Part shown: positions 49,827-59,554 of the stretch, one piece after another
How positions within the stretch are numbered: position 1 is the stretch's first letter
Layout: the number at the start of each line of letters is the position of its first letter
Origin: JAJXWB01 sp046349215
GTDB lineage: Bacteria > Pseudomonadota > Alphaproteobacteria > Rhizobiales > Beijerinckiaceae
Length of the DNA stretch: 64,000 bases
Assembly (NCBI GenBank): GCA_046349215.1
Contig: JAXMCV010000001.1
Location: forward strand, 1,178,001 to 1,242,000
Reading direction: 5' to 3'
Program-made: the position numbers and the translations under genes
Notes under the pieces: generated by a model
Database searches by the model: none
The model's input: the letters and a program-made list of their open reading frames with translations, nothing else
Told to the model about the DNA's origin: nothing

Positions 49827-52531
49827 GTCTCGGCTCCGGCAAGCAAAGGCGGTTCGACCGCCGGCAGGCGCACGACGATGCGCGTTCCGCGCCGGCGTGC
49901 AGCCGGGCTTTGCGCGATTATGCCGCCGCCCATGGCTTCCACCAAACCCTTGCAGATCGACAGTCCAAGGCCGGTGCCGGCCTTGCGTCCGTCGTTGCGT
50001 CCACCGCGATAGAACTTCTCGAATATCCTGTCGAGGTCGGCCGGCTTCACGCCCGGACCTTCGTCCGTGACGCTCAGCATCAGATCGCCGCCCTCGCGCC
50101 GCGCGTGCACGGCGGTCTCGCCGTCGCCACCGTATTTCTGCGCGTTGTCGAGCAGGTTGAACAGGACCTGTTCCAAGAGGCGGGCGTCGCCGCGCACGAA
50201 CGGCAGGTCGGCGGCCAGGCTGACGCGGATGGCGGCGTGCGGAAAGGCCTTGCGGCAGCGCGCGACGGCGCTCCTGACGACGTCCGCCACATCGACCCAG
50301 TCGCGCCGCGCCTTCAGGCCGCCAGCCTCGATGCGCGACATGTCGAGCAGGTTGGAGACGAAGCGCGACAGGCGCGCCGTCTCCTCCTCGATGGAGGCGA
50401 GCAGTTCGGCGCGTTGCGCCTCGGTCATGTTGGCGCCGAGATCGCGCAGGCTGGAGGCCGCGCCGGCGATGGCGGCGAGCGGCGTACGCAGATCGTGCGA
50501 CAGCGAGGCGAGCAACGCATCGCGCACCTTCTCGTTCTCCTCGAAGGACGCGGCCTTGGCGGCCTCGCGCGCGAGCAGTGCGCGATCGAGCGCGATGGCC
50601 GTCTGACCGAGCACTGCCGACAGCGCGCGTTCGTCATCGGCGGAGAGCGCGGCAGCTGCGTCCGGCGGCTCGAAGCCGCACACCGCGACCGTTCCGCGCG
50701 CTGTCTGCAGGGGACGGAACTGGAAGCGTACGCGTGGCAAGGTTCCGGTCGACCATCCCGCCGGCTCGCCCTTCTGCTGCGCCCAGCGCGCCGCGCTCGA
50801 CTCGGCGGCGTCGAGTTGCACGTCCGGCGGCCAGGCTGCCTGCACGGACCATTCCTCGTCCGCGTTCGCAAGCAGCACGACTTGCCGGCCCAAAGCCCCG
50901 TGTAGATGTGCGGCCGCAGCCCAAAGCACGTCGTCGGCGCTGGCTGCGCCGGAGATCTTGCGTGAAAAATCGTACAGCGATTGCGTGACGGCCGCGTTCC
51001 GGACGACGCCCTCGCGCTGGTCGCGGATGCGCCCGGCAAGCGATCCCGTCAGCACGGCGACGGCGAGGAAAACCAGCAGCGCCAGCAGTTCGTGCGGCTC
51101 GGCGATCGTGAAGGTGTAGACAGGCGGAATAAAGAAGAAATTGTAGGCGAGGAAGGACAGGAACGAGGCGATCACCGCCGCCCGCACGCCGAACCTGACG
51201 GCGCAGAACAGTACTGCCGCCAGAAACACCATCGACAGGTTCGGCAGGCGCAGAGCTCCGCTCAGCGCCTCGCAAATGCCGACGGCGCAGGCGACGGCGA
51301 GCGTGGCGACGCCAGTCTCGATCGCCACGCGATCGCCGGGCGGCGCTCCGAATGCGCGGCGCAGTGAAACCTCGGGCGTGTTCGCAGCCGCCTGGGCCTG
51401 CACGAGATGAACCTCGAAAGGACCCGCGCGCCGGATCAGGGCTTCCGCGAAGGATCGGCGGAACATGCGCTGCACGACGGTGCGTTCGCGGACGCCGACG
51501 ACGATCTGCGTGACGTTCTCGCGACGCGCGAGGCGGAGGGTTTCTTCCACGAGATCGGCGCCCGCGACTCGACGCGTCTCGCCGCCGAGACGCTCGGCGA
51601 GCTCCATCGCGCTGCGCACGTAGTCGGCCTTGCCTGCATCGACGATCTCGCCGGGCCGCTCGAGATGAAGGGCGATCCAGCCGGCGTTGAGGCTCGTCGC
51701 GAGCTGGCTCGCGCGCCTCACGACGCGCTCGGCGGTCGCGTCCGGCGCGACGCAAGCCATCAGGCGCTCGGAGGCGTTCCACGGCCCCTCGATTGCCTTG
51801 AGCCGGAGATAATCCGCCATCTGGTCGTCGACGCGATCGGCCGTGCGCCGCAGGGCAAGTTCGCGCAGCGCGGTCAGGTTGCCCGGCGTGAAGAACCGCT
51901 CGGTCGCGCGCCGCGCCACTTCCGGCACATAGACCTTGCCTTCGTGCAGGCGCGCGATCAGCTCATCCGGCGTGATATCGACGAGAACCACGGCGTCGGC
52001 TTCCTGCAGCACCTTGTCCGGCACGGTTTCGCGCACGACGATTCCGGTGATGCGCGAGACGACGTCGGCGAGGCTTTCCAGATGCTGTATGTTGAGCGCC
52101 GTCCAGACGTCGATCCCGGCGTCGAGCAATTCCTCGGCGTCCTGCCAGCGCTTCGGGTGACGGCTGTCGGGCGCATTCGTATGCGCCAGTTCGTCGAGCA
52201 CCAGCAGTTTCGGGCCGCGCGCCAGCGCCGCGTCGAGGTCGAATTCCTCTATGATGCGATCGCGATATTCGCTCACCCGCCGCGGCATGATTTCGAGCCC
52301 TTCAACCAGAGCGCTGGTCTCGGCGCGGCCATGCGTCTCGACGAGCCCAATCACCACGTCGACGCCGTCGGCTTTGACGCGACGGGCGTTCTGCAACATG
52401 GAATAGGTCTTTCCGACGCCGGGTGCGGCGCCGAGAAAGACCTTCAGCCGCCCCCGGTTTTCGCGCTGGCTGTGGGCGAGCAACGCATCGGGATCGGGTC
52501 GTCCGTCGTTTGGTCTGCCCGGCGGGCCCAT
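49823..52531 (-). CDS. kdpD: Potassium sensor histidine kinase, KdpD
   Basis: 902-aa sensor: N-terminal KdpD domain with Walker A FLGAAPGVGKTYSMLQ and DELAHTNAPDSRHPKRWQD, a universal-stress-protein domain, four closely spaced membrane helices (about residues 395-490), a GAF part and a kinase core with SLSHDLRTPLAAIAG and an N-box FNLLDNAQKYG. Located 16 nt after kdpC; operon order C-D-E. Confidence 0.95.
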   Translation of the reverse strand: MGPPGRPNDGRPDPDALLAHSQRENRGRLKVFLGAAPGVGKTYSMLQNARRVKADGVDVVIGLVETHGRAETSALVEGLEIMPRRVSEYRDRIIEEFDLDAALARGPKLLVLDELAHTNAPDSRHPKRWQDAEELLDAGIDVWTALNIQHLESLADVVSRITGIVVRETVPDKVLQEADAVVLVDITPDELIARLHEGKVYVPEVARRATERFFTPGNLTALRELALRRTADRVDDQMADYLRLKAIEGPWNASERLMACVAPDATAERVVRRASQLATSLNAGWIALHLERPGEIVDAGKADYVRSAMELAERLGGETRRVAGADLVEETLRLARRENVTQIVVGVRERTVVQRMFRRSFAEALIRRAGPFEVHLVQAQAAANTPEVSLRRAFGAPPGDRVAIETGVATLAVACAVGICEALSGALRLPNLSMVFLAAVLFCAVRFGVRAAVIASFLSFLAYNFFFIPPVYTFTIAEPHELLALLVFLAVAVLTGSLAGRIRDQREGVVRNAAVTQSLYDFSRKISGAASADDVLWAAAAHLHGALGRQVVLLANADEEWSVQAAWPPDVQLDAAESSAARWAQQKGEPAGWSTGTLPRVRFQFRPLQTARGTVAVCGFEPPDAAAALSADDERALSAVLGQTAIALDRALLAREAAKAASFEENEKVRDALLASLSHDLRTPLAAIAGAASSLRDLGANMTEAQRAELLASIEEETARLSRFVSNLLDMSRIEAGGLKARRDWVDVADVVRSAVARCRKAFPHAAIRVSLAADLPFVRGDARLLEQVLFNLLDNAQKYGGDGETAVHARREGGDLMLSVTDEGPGVKPADLDRIFEKFYRGGRNDGRKAGTGLGLSICKGLVEAMGGGIIAQSPAARRRGTRIVVRLPAVEPPLLAGAET

Positions 52532-52547
52532 GGGCGCTGGCGCCTCC

Positions 52548-53153
52548 TCAGCCCGATCCTAACCGATCCAGCGCGAGATTGATGCGCAGAACATTTACGC
52601 GCGGTTCGCCGATGAAGCCGAAGAGCGGCCGTTCCGTGTGCGCCGCGATCATCGTACGGATGCGTTCTTCCGTCATGCCGCGCGCCTTCGCGACCGACGC
52701 CGCCTGCGCCAAGGCATTTTTTGGGGTGATGTCGGGATCGAGGCCGGAGGCTGAGGTCGTCAGCGCGTCGCCCGGGATCGGACCCGCCCCTGCCAATGCG
52801 CGCCAGGCTTCGGAATCGCCCTTCACGCGGTCGATCAGCTTCTGCGACGTCGGGCCGAGATTGGCGCCCGACGAGTTCGCCGCATTGTAGGGCGCGTCGA
52901 TCGTCTTGCTGGCGTCGGCGGGATCGGCCGCGCTCGTGGCCGACGGGCGGCCGTGGAAATAGCGCGCCGAGGTGAAGTTCTGGCCGATCAGCGAAGAGCC
53001 GACGACCTTTCCGTCGTTCAGGATCAGGCTGCCGTTGGCCTGCGCGGGAAAGGCGACTTGCGCGATTCCGGTGATCGCAAGCGGATAGGCGACGCCCGTG
53101 ATCGCCGTCAGAGCGACGAGCAGGACGATGGCGGGCCGGAAGTGCTGGAGCAT
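52548..53153 (-). CDS. kdpC: Potassium-transporting ATPase subunit C, KdpC
   Basis: 201-aa single-span subunit that stabilises KdpA-KdpB. N-terminal helix (FRPAIVLLVALTAITGVAYP), then IAQVAFPAQANGSL, GSSLIGQNFTSARYFHGRPS and the C-terminal LTTSASGLDPDITPKNALAQ motif of the family. 11 nt after kdpB. Confidence 0.95.
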   Translation of the reverse strand: MLQHFRPAIVLLVALTAITGVAYPLAITGIAQVAFPAQANGSLILNDGKVVGSSLIGQNFTSARYFHGRPSATSAADPADASKTIDAPYNAANSSGANLGPTSQKLIDRVKGDSEAWRALAGAGPIPGDALTTSASGLDPDITPKNALAQAASVAKARGMTEERIRTMIAAHTERPLFGFIGEPRVNVLRINLALDRLGSG

Positions 53154-53164
53154 GATGTTCTCCT

Positions 53165-55219
53165 TCAGGCGAGATTCAACGCCGCGACGACGAGGTCGAT
53201 CGCCTTGATGCCGACGAACGGCAGCAGCAGGCCGCCAACGCCGTAGACGAGCAGGTTCCGGCGCAGCAGCGCGGCTGCGCCGACCGGTCGGTAGGCGACG
53301 CCCTTCAGCGCCAGCGGGATGAGCGCGATAATGATGAGCGCGTTGAAGATGACTGCCGACAGGATCGCCGATTGCGGCGAAGCGAGCTGCATCGCATTGA
53401 GCGCGCCGAGCTGCGGATAGGTCGAGATGAACAGCGCGGGCAGGATCGCGAAGTATTTTGCGACGTCGTTGGCGATGGAGAAGGTCGTCAGCGAACCGCG
53501 TGTCATCAGGAGCTGCTTGCCGATCTCGACGATCTCGATGAGCTTGGTCGGATTGGAATCGAGATCGACCATGTTGCCGGCCTCGCGCGCCGCCTGCGTG
53601 CCGGTCTGCATGGCGACGCCAACGTCAGCCTGCGCCAGCGCCGGCGCGTCGTTCGTCCCGTCCCCGCACATGGCGATCAGGCGGCCACCGGCTTGCTCCT
53701 TGCGGATATAGGTCAACTTGTCCTCGGGCGTCGCTTCGGCGAGAAAATCGTCGACGCCGGCCTCCGATGCGATGGCCGCGGCGGTGACGGGGTTGTCGCC
53801 CGTCACCATGACCGTGCGGATGCCCATGGCGCGCAGTGCGGCGAAGCGATCCTTGATGCCCGGCTTGACGACATCCTTGAGATGGATGACCCCGAGCAGG
53901 GCGCCGTCCTGCGCAACCGCCAGCGGCGTCCCGCCGGAAGACGCCACCGTTTCGACCGCGCGCCGGAATTCCGGCGGCGTGCGCTCGATCGGGGCGCCGA
54001 CGTAACGCAGGATCGAGTCGATCGCGCCCTTGCGGATGGAATGGCCGGGGAAGTCGACCCCGGAAATGCGCGTCTGCGCCGCGAAAGGGACGATCGTGGC
54101 CGCGGCGTCCGCAAAATCAGGATCGGCGGCTCCGAATTCGCCGCGCGCGAGCGCGACGATCGACCGGCCTTCCGGGGTCTCATCGGCCAGGCTCGAGGCG
54201 AGCGCTGCGGCGGCCAGTTCGTGCTCGCTCACGCCGGCGACGGGCAGGAAGGCTGTCGCCATGCGATTGCCGAAGGTGATGGTGCCCGTCTTGTCGAGCA
54301 GGAGCGTGTCAACGTCGCCGGCGGCCTCGACCGAGCGACCCGACGTGGCGATGACGTTGAAGCGGATCAGCCGGTCCATTCCCGCGATGCCGATCGCCGA
54401 GAGCAGGCCGCCGATCGTCGTCGGAATCAACGTGACGAGCAGCGCGACGAGCACGACGACGTGAACAATCGTCCCGGAATAGCCGGCAAGGCCCCAGAGC
54501 GTCACGACCGCGATCAGGAAGATCAACGTCATGCCGGCGAGCAGGATCGACAGCGCCAGTTCGTTCGGCGTCTTCTGGCGTTCGGCGCCCTCGACCAGGG
54601 CGATCATGCGATCGATGAAGGTCGAGCCGGGCGCGGCCGTCACGCGCACCTTGATACAGTCGGACAGCACGGTCGTGCCCCCCGTCACCGCGGAGCGATC
54701 GCCGCCCGCCTCGCGGATGACCGGCGCGGATTCGCCTGTAATCGCAGATTCGTTGACGGAGGCGACGCCTTCGACGATCTCGCCGTCGGAGGGAATGATG
54801 TCGCCTGCCTCCACCAGCACGACGTCGCCGACGCGCAGGTCCAGCGCGTTCACGCCCTGGTAGATGCCCCCAGGATTCACGGGATCGAGATAGCGCTTGG
54901 CCTGCGTGTCGCTGCGCGTCACTCGCAAGCTCGCCGCCTGCGCCTTGCCGCGCCCTTCGGCGACCGCTTCGGCGAAGGTCGCGAATAGAACCGTGAACCA
55001 CAGCCAAAGCGCGATCTGCCCGGAAAAGAAGGGCGCGCCAACGCCGGTCGAAAGTTCGCGGATCCACAGGAAGGTGACGAGCGCCGCCACGACCTCCGTC
55101 ACGAAGATGACGGGATTGTGCATAAGATGGCGGGGGTCGAGCTTGCGAAAGGCGTCTAGCGTCGCGGCGATGACGATGCCGCTGTCGAACAGACGCGGCG
55201 CAGAAGCTTGCTTCGACAT
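53165..55219 (-). CDS. kdpB: Potassium-transporting ATPase ATP-binding subunit, KdpB
   Basis: 684-aa P-type ATPase. Phosphorylation motif DKTGTITFGNR, TGES in the actuator domain (SAITGESAPVIRE), hinge MCGDGTNDAPALAQADVGVA, and several membrane helices. Works with KdpA, C and F at low external K+. The start ATG 55219 lies 10 nt after kdpA. Confidence 0.96.
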   Translation of the reverse strand: MSKQASAPRLFDSGIVIAATLDAFRKLDPRHLMHNPVIFVTEVVAALVTFLWIRELSTGVGAPFFSGQIALWLWFTVLFATFAEAVAEGRGKAQAASLRVTRSDTQAKRYLDPVNPGGIYQGVNALDLRVGDVVLVEAGDIIPSDGEIVEGVASVNESAITGESAPVIREAGGDRSAVTGGTTVLSDCIKVRVTAAPGSTFIDRMIALVEGAERQKTPNELALSILLAGMTLIFLIAVVTLWGLAGYSGTIVHVVVLVALLVTLIPTTIGGLLSAIGIAGMDRLIRFNVIATSGRSVEAAGDVDTLLLDKTGTITFGNRMATAFLPVAGVSEHELAAAALASSLADETPEGRSIVALARGEFGAADPDFADAAATIVPFAAQTRISGVDFPGHSIRKGAIDSILRYVGAPIERTPPEFRRAVETVASSGGTPLAVAQDGALLGVIHLKDVVKPGIKDRFAALRAMGIRTVMVTGDNPVTAAAIASEAGVDDFLAEATPEDKLTYIRKEQAGGRLIAMCGDGTNDAPALAQADVGVAMQTGTQAAREAGNMVDLDSNPTKLIEIVEIGKQLLMTRGSLTTFSIANDVAKYFAILPALFISTYPQLGALNAMQLASPQSAILSAVIFNALIIIALIPLALKGVAYRPVGAAALLRRNLLVYGVGGLLLPFVGIKAIDLVVAALNLA

Positions 55220-55229
55220 GATCTGCTCC

Positions 55230-56939
55230 TCAGAAGGTCTTGCCGTCGAGCATCAGCGCATGCTCGACGATGGGCCCGAGCGCGAGCGCGGGGAAGAACT
55301 GCAGGCCGCCGAGGATCAGGATCACGCCGACGAGCAGGCCGACGAACAGCGGGCCGTCGGTGGGAAACGTGCCGGCGGAGTGGACGGCGCGAGTCTTGCC
55401 GACGAGCGAACCGGCCATCGCGAGCACCGGAACGACATATCCGAATCGCCCGAGCGCCATTGCGACGCCGGTCGTCGCGTTGAACCATGGCGTGTTGGCG
55501 TTGAGGCCCGCGAAGGCCGAGCCATTGTTTCCCGCCGCGGAAGAATAGGCGTAGAGGATTTCGCTCAGTCCGTGCGGGCCGGCGTTGGCGAGGCTCGCAA
55601 GCGCTGTCGGCAGCACGGCGGCGACGGCGGAAAAGCCAAGAATGGCGAGCGGCAGGATCAGCACCGCCAGCATTGCGAGCTTCATCTCACGCGCCTCGAT
55701 CTTCTTGCCGAGAAATTCCGGCGTGCGGCCCACCATGAGACCGGCGACGAAGACCGAGAGGATTGCGAAGACGATCATCCCGTAGATGCCTGAGCCGACC
55801 CCGCCCGGCAGGACTTCGCCGAGCTGGATGAGGAACAGCGGCGCCAAGCCACCGAGCGGCGTCAACGCATCGTGCATGGCGTTGACCGCGCCGCAGGAGA
55901 GGCCGGTCGTCACCGCGACGAACATGGCCGACATGGCCTGGCCGAAGCGGACTTCCTTGCCTTCCATATTGCCCGAGGCCGGATCGACGCCGAGCTGCGT
56001 CAGCAGAGGATTTCCCGACGTCTCGGCGCCGTAGACGACGAGCACGCCGGCGACCAGCAGCACGGCCATCGCCGCCAGCAGCGCATACCCCTGCCTCGGC
56101 AGGCCAACCACGCGGCCGAATGCGATCGGCAACGCGGTCGAGACGACAAGCATCGCCCAGATCTGCAGGGCATTGGACAGGGCGTTCGGATTTTCGAAGG
56201 GATGCGCCGAATTCGCGTTGAAGAATCCGCCGCCGTTCGTGCCGATCTGCTTGATCGCCTCCTGGCTCGCCATCGGCCCAAGGGCGATCGCCTGCCTGGC
56301 GCCTTCCAGCGTCGTCGCATCGACGGAACCCGTCAGCGTTTGCGGGACGCCGAGAGCGACAAAGGCGATTGCGACCACAAGAGACAAAGGCAGCAGCAGG
56401 AACAGCGTCGCGCGTGTCATGTCCACCCAGAAATTCCCGAGCGTTGCGACGCCCGATCGCGCGAAGGCGCGCGTCACCGCCAGCGACAGCGCAATGCCCG
56501 TCGCAGCCGACAGGAAATTGTGGACGGCAAGCCCGGCCATCTGTGAGAGATGACTCATCGTCGTCTCGCCGGAATAGGCCTGCCAGTTGGTGTTGGTGAG
56601 AAAGCTGATCGCCGTGTTGAAAGCGAGGTCGGGCGGCAGATTGTCGAACCCTTGCGGGTTCCACGGCAACCACGCCTGCGCGCGAAGGATGGCGTAGAGG
56701 CTGACGAAGCCCAGTGCGCTAAACGCCAGCATCGCCAGAGCATAGGCGAGCCAGCCGTGTTCGCGCGACGGATCGACGCCGGCTGCGCGATAAATCCCCG
56801 CCTCGACCGCTCCCACGAACCGCAGACGTGCTGACGGAGTGTCCGCAAAAAGGGCCGCCATGTAGCGCCCGAGCGGAATGGCCGCTGCGAGCACGAGAGC
56901 GAATACGAGCGCGATTTGCGCCAGGCCAACGAATGTCAT
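55230..56939 (-). CDS. kdpA: Potassium-transporting ATPase K+-binding subunit, KdpA
   Basis: 569-aa membrane subunit with ten helices and four selectivity-filter-like loops, among them TNTNWQAYSGETTMSHLSQM, IGTNGGGFFNANSAHPFENP, VTTGLSCGAVNAMHDAL and SSAAGNNGSAFAGLNANTPW. Superfamily of K+ transporters; binds K+ in the Kdp complex. Follows kdpF by 10 nt. Confidence 0.96.
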   Translation of the reverse strand: MTFVGLAQIALVFALVLAAAIPLGRYMAALFADTPSARLRFVGAVEAGIYRAAGVDPSREHGWLAYALAMLAFSALGFVSLYAILRAQAWLPWNPQGFDNLPPDLAFNTAISFLTNTNWQAYSGETTMSHLSQMAGLAVHNFLSAATGIALSLAVTRAFARSGVATLGNFWVDMTRATLFLLLPLSLVVAIAFVALGVPQTLTGSVDATTLEGARQAIALGPMASQEAIKQIGTNGGGFFNANSAHPFENPNALSNALQIWAMLVVSTALPIAFGRVVGLPRQGYALLAAMAVLLVAGVLVVYGAETSGNPLLTQLGVDPASGNMEGKEVRFGQAMSAMFVAVTTGLSCGAVNAMHDALTPLGGLAPLFLIQLGEVLPGGVGSGIYGMIVFAILSVFVAGLMVGRTPEFLGKKIEAREMKLAMLAVLILPLAILGFSAVAAVLPTALASLANAGPHGLSEILYAYSSAAGNNGSAFAGLNANTPWFNATTGVAMALGRFGYVVPVLAMAGSLVGKTRAVHSAGTFPTDGPLFVGLLVGVILILGGLQFFPALALGPIVEHALMLDGKTF

Positions 56940-56949
56940 GGACGCCTCG

Positions 56950-57036
56950 TCAGAAACGTTCGGGCTGGAGCAGGGCGACGACGAGGTAGATCGTCAGCGC
57001 CACGGCGACGACAAGACCGAGGACGGCTTCGAGCAT
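56950..57036 (-). CDS. kdpF: Potassium-transporting ATPase small subunit, KdpF
   Basis: 28-residue single helix: MLEAVLGLVVAVALTIYLVV followed by ALLQPERF. This YLVVALLQPERF ending is the KdpF signature. It lies between the small orf at 57041 and kdpA and is below common length cut-offs, so it is easily missed. Stabilises the KdpABC complex. Confidence 0.9.
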   Translation of the reverse strand: MLEAVLGLVVAVALTIYLVVALLQPERF

Positions 57037-57040
57037 GGCG

Positions 57041-57124
57041 TCACACCCTGTCGAGAGCGTGGGCGTAGAGACCCATCAGGACGATGAGGGCGAGGCCTAG
57101 CCCCGCGAAGACGAGATCGAACAT
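57041..57124 (-). CDS. Second 27-residue membrane peptide at the head of the kdp operon
   Basis: MFDLVFAGLGLALIVLMGLY then AHALDRV, one predicted helix, from ATG 57124 preceded by a very strong AGGAGG eight nt upstream. It ends 4 nt before kdpF. It is shaped like KdpF but lacks the QPERF end. Likely first translated unit of the operon; an extra Kdp small subunit or leader peptide is inferred. Confidence 0.65.
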   Translation of the reverse strand: MFDLVFAGLGLALIVLMGLYAHALDRV

Positions 57125-57305
57125 GGCGTCCTCCTATGGAGGATCGCTTGTTAGACGCCCGGCGCATCAAGCAACCATTCGGATTGACCGGCGGCCGCGT
57201 AAGGATTTCATAAAGAACGTCGGGCGGGGAACGAACGTTCGGAACGTCTGATATCCACCCCCTCTGGTCGATCCGAAGCTCTGCTTGCGCGCTTGAGCGA
57301 GCCTC

Positions 57306-58289
57306 TCAAGGCGAGATCCGATCGACCTGAACGCCATCCGGTCCAATCGTCATGCGCATGAGGTCCTGGCCGACAACGAGTCCGCCATTCCACTTCTGAC
57401 GCGTGCGGCGTTCGATCTCCGCTTCGCTTACCGGAGGGTTGGCGCCGTCCTGGATCAGTGTGATGTGGCTAAACACCGCGAGCTTCGGCTTCGTTCGCGC
57501 GAAGACATCCCCTGCCTGTTCGGGCGTGGTGTGATGCGCCAGAACCGCCTTGACCGTATCGAGCGCCTGCAAGGAATCTGGCGCGACGGCAGTCTCGTGG
57601 ACGAGAATGTCGAGACCCGCTCCATGCGCAATCAAGTTTTCGTCGTACCGCGTATCGCCTGAAAGGAGGACGGACTTGCCATCGTAGTCCACGCGATACC
57701 CGAAGGCAGGCTTGATGAACACGCCGTGATCCACCGCGAAAGCGGTGACCTTGACGCCGTTGCGTTCGAATACCTGCCCGTCGTCGGAAAACTCGCGCAC
57801 GTTCATGTCGGCGCCGGAAGGCGTGATTTTTTCATCCGCTGTCCTGATCTTCACGTCATCGTCAATTGACGAGCGTATTGCCTCGGCGATTCGCTTCATG
57901 CCGACTGGCCCGATGACTTCCAGCGGGCGACTCCTGCGCACATTGGTCCGGCCGATGTAGCCGAGCGTCAGCAGATCGCCCAGCCCGTTCAAATGGTCGG
58001 AATGGAAATGCGTGACGAAAACCGCATCAATCTGCCCCGGCCAGAGTCCTGCCTGTCTGAGACGGACCGTGTTCCCGCGGCCGGCGTCGAACATCAGGTT
58101 CAGCCCGCCGGCCTGCACGAGAATTGCCGGCCCGTTTCGCGTCGCGCTGGGGATCGGATCTCCCGTTCCGAGCAGCGTCACGATGAGGTTCTGATCGTTC
58201 CCCGCCGCCATCGCGGCCGGCGGGCCGCCCGCGGCGAGCGGCGCCAGAAACAGGCACAGCAATCCCGCAGCGCGCACGGAGCCAACCAT
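57306..58289 (-). CDS. Exported metallo-beta-lactamase-fold hydrolase
   Basis: 327-aa protein with a signal peptide (RAAGLLCLFLAPLAAGG, cleavage near AMAAG) and MBL zinc motifs: FVTHFHSDHLNGLGDLL (HxHxDH), a later aspartate in LLSGDTRYDENL and histidines in HETAVAP and LAHHTTPEQAGD, resembling RNase Z-like or arylsulfatase-like MBL hydrolases. ATG 58289 (GGGAGG 5 nt upstream) preferred to GTG 58292. Last gene of the aromatic operon; ester or lactone substrate is a guess. Confidence 0.85.
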   Translation of the reverse strand: MVGSVRAAGLLCLFLAPLAAGGPPAAMAAGNDQNLIVTLLGTGDPIPSATRNGPAILVQAGGLNLMFDAGRGNTVRLRQAGLWPGQIDAVFVTHFHSDHLNGLGDLLTLGYIGRTNVRRSRPLEVIGPVGMKRIAEAIRSSIDDDVKIRTADEKITPSGADMNVREFSDDGQVFERNGVKVTAFAVDHGVFIKPAFGYRVDYDGKSVLLSGDTRYDENLIAHGAGLDILVHETAVAPDSLQALDTVKAVLAHHTTPEQAGDVFARTKPKLAVFSHITLIQDGANPPVSEAEIERRTRQKWNGGLVVGQDLMRMTIGPDGVQVDRISP

Positions 58290-58314
58290 CACAACCTCCC
58301 GATCCCTGTTGCAC

Positions 58315-59535
58315 TCAGTTTTTCGCGTCGCCGCCGACTATCGGGCCGAACCTTTGCCAGGAGGACCCGACGAAGCGCTCCATCTGCACCTGTGTCAGCG
58401 GTGAATAGGGCGATTTCACCGTATCGATCGTCACCCCTGGCAGAAGCATGTCGTAGCTCTGGTTCGTGAGTTGTGTCGCCTGCTTCAGGATATTCGCCCG
58501 GCTCAGATCGTCGCCGGCCTGGGCAAGCGTGGCCACCATCGTCTTCGCGAGCAGATAGCCGACGACGTTTGAAATATCGGCCCTGTCTCCCTCCGGATAA
58601 TATTTTTCCATGAAGGCCAGCCAAGCCTTCATGCCTGGGTCGTCCTTCCAGCCGGCTTCGGTCGGATCCTTGTAGGAAGCCCAGCTCATGACGCCTTGCG
58701 AATTGTCGATGCCGGCAGGCGTCAGCACGCTGCCGGCCGAGGCCGAGGATTGCGGGATGAACACGTTCGCCTTCCACTGCAATTCTGCGATCTTGCGGAT
58801 CGCCTGCGCGGAATATTTTGGAGTCGTAAACAGCGCGATCGCATCGGCGCCCGTAGCCTTCAGCTGAAGCAATTGGGAATCTGCCGTCGGCGCCGTCACG
58901 TCATAGGAGGCTTCCAAGACAATCATTCCGGCCTGGCCGCCGAGCGTGTCCTTCAATCCGGCGAGTAGGTCGCGGCCGAAATCGTCGTTCTGGTAAAGGA
59001 CGGCCAGCCTTGGTCTTTGCGGCATCGCCGCGAGATGCTTCGCAAGCACCGCGCCCTCCGAACGGAGCGCGAGCGGCCAGCCCATGCTCCACGGCGACGC
59101 CTTGGCGTCGTGGAAGCGCGAAGCGCCGCTCATGACGAACAATTGAGGCACCTGCTTCTCGTTCAGATATTTCTGCACGGCGGCGCTCGTCGGAGTGCCC
59201 AGCGAACCGAACACCAGCAAGACATTGTCGCTTTCGACGAGGCGACGCGTCTGCTCGACGGTCTTCGGTGGCGCATAGCCGTCGTCATAGGAGAGGAACT
59301 TTATCTTGCGGCCATTGACGCCGCCTTCGTCGTTGACCTTCCTGAAATAGGCGCCCGCCGCCTTGATCGTCGTGCCCAGAGCGGAAACCGGCCCGCTATA
59401 GGGGGCGGTATTGCCAATGACGATTTCGTCCTTCGTCACGCCTGGGCCGGAATATTCCCCGCTCCAGGCGCAGGTTGAAGCGAGGACGGCAGAGGCGACG
59501 ATTATGCGTGAGGCTGTATTGATGCCGGCGACCAT
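58315..59535 (-). CDS. Periplasmic substrate-binding protein, branched-chain amino acid/aromatic ABC type
   Basis: 406-aa binding protein with N-terminal signal (ASRIIVASAVLASTCAWSGE) and the family opening EIVIGNTAPYSGPVSALGTT, then FGSLGTPTSAAVQKYLNEK. Relatives bind branched amino acids, urea or aromatic acids; next to ring-cleavage genes an aromatic ligand is plausible. No permease or ATPase genes are next to it, so it must pair with a transporter elsewhere. Strong GGGAGG before ATG 59535. Confidence 0.88.
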   Translation of the reverse strand: MVAGINTASRIIVASAVLASTCAWSGEYSGPGVTKDEIVIGNTAPYSGPVSALGTTIKAAGAYFRKVNDEGGVNGRKIKFLSYDDGYAPPKTVEQTRRLVESDNVLLVFGSLGTPTSAAVQKYLNEKQVPQLFVMSGASRFHDAKASPWSMGWPLALRSEGAVLAKHLAAMPQRPRLAVLYQNDDFGRDLLAGLKDTLGGQAGMIVLEASYDVTAPTADSQLLQLKATGADAIALFTTPKYSAQAIRKIAELQWKANVFIPQSSASAGSVLTPAGIDNSQGVMSWASYKDPTEAGWKDDPGMKAWLAFMEKYYPEGDRADISNVVGYLLAKTMVATLAQAGDDLSRANILKQATQLTNQSYDMLLPGVTIDTVKSPYSPLTQVQMERFVGSSWQRFGPIVGGDAKN

Positions 59536-59554
59536 GATGTCCTCCCATTTTTCT

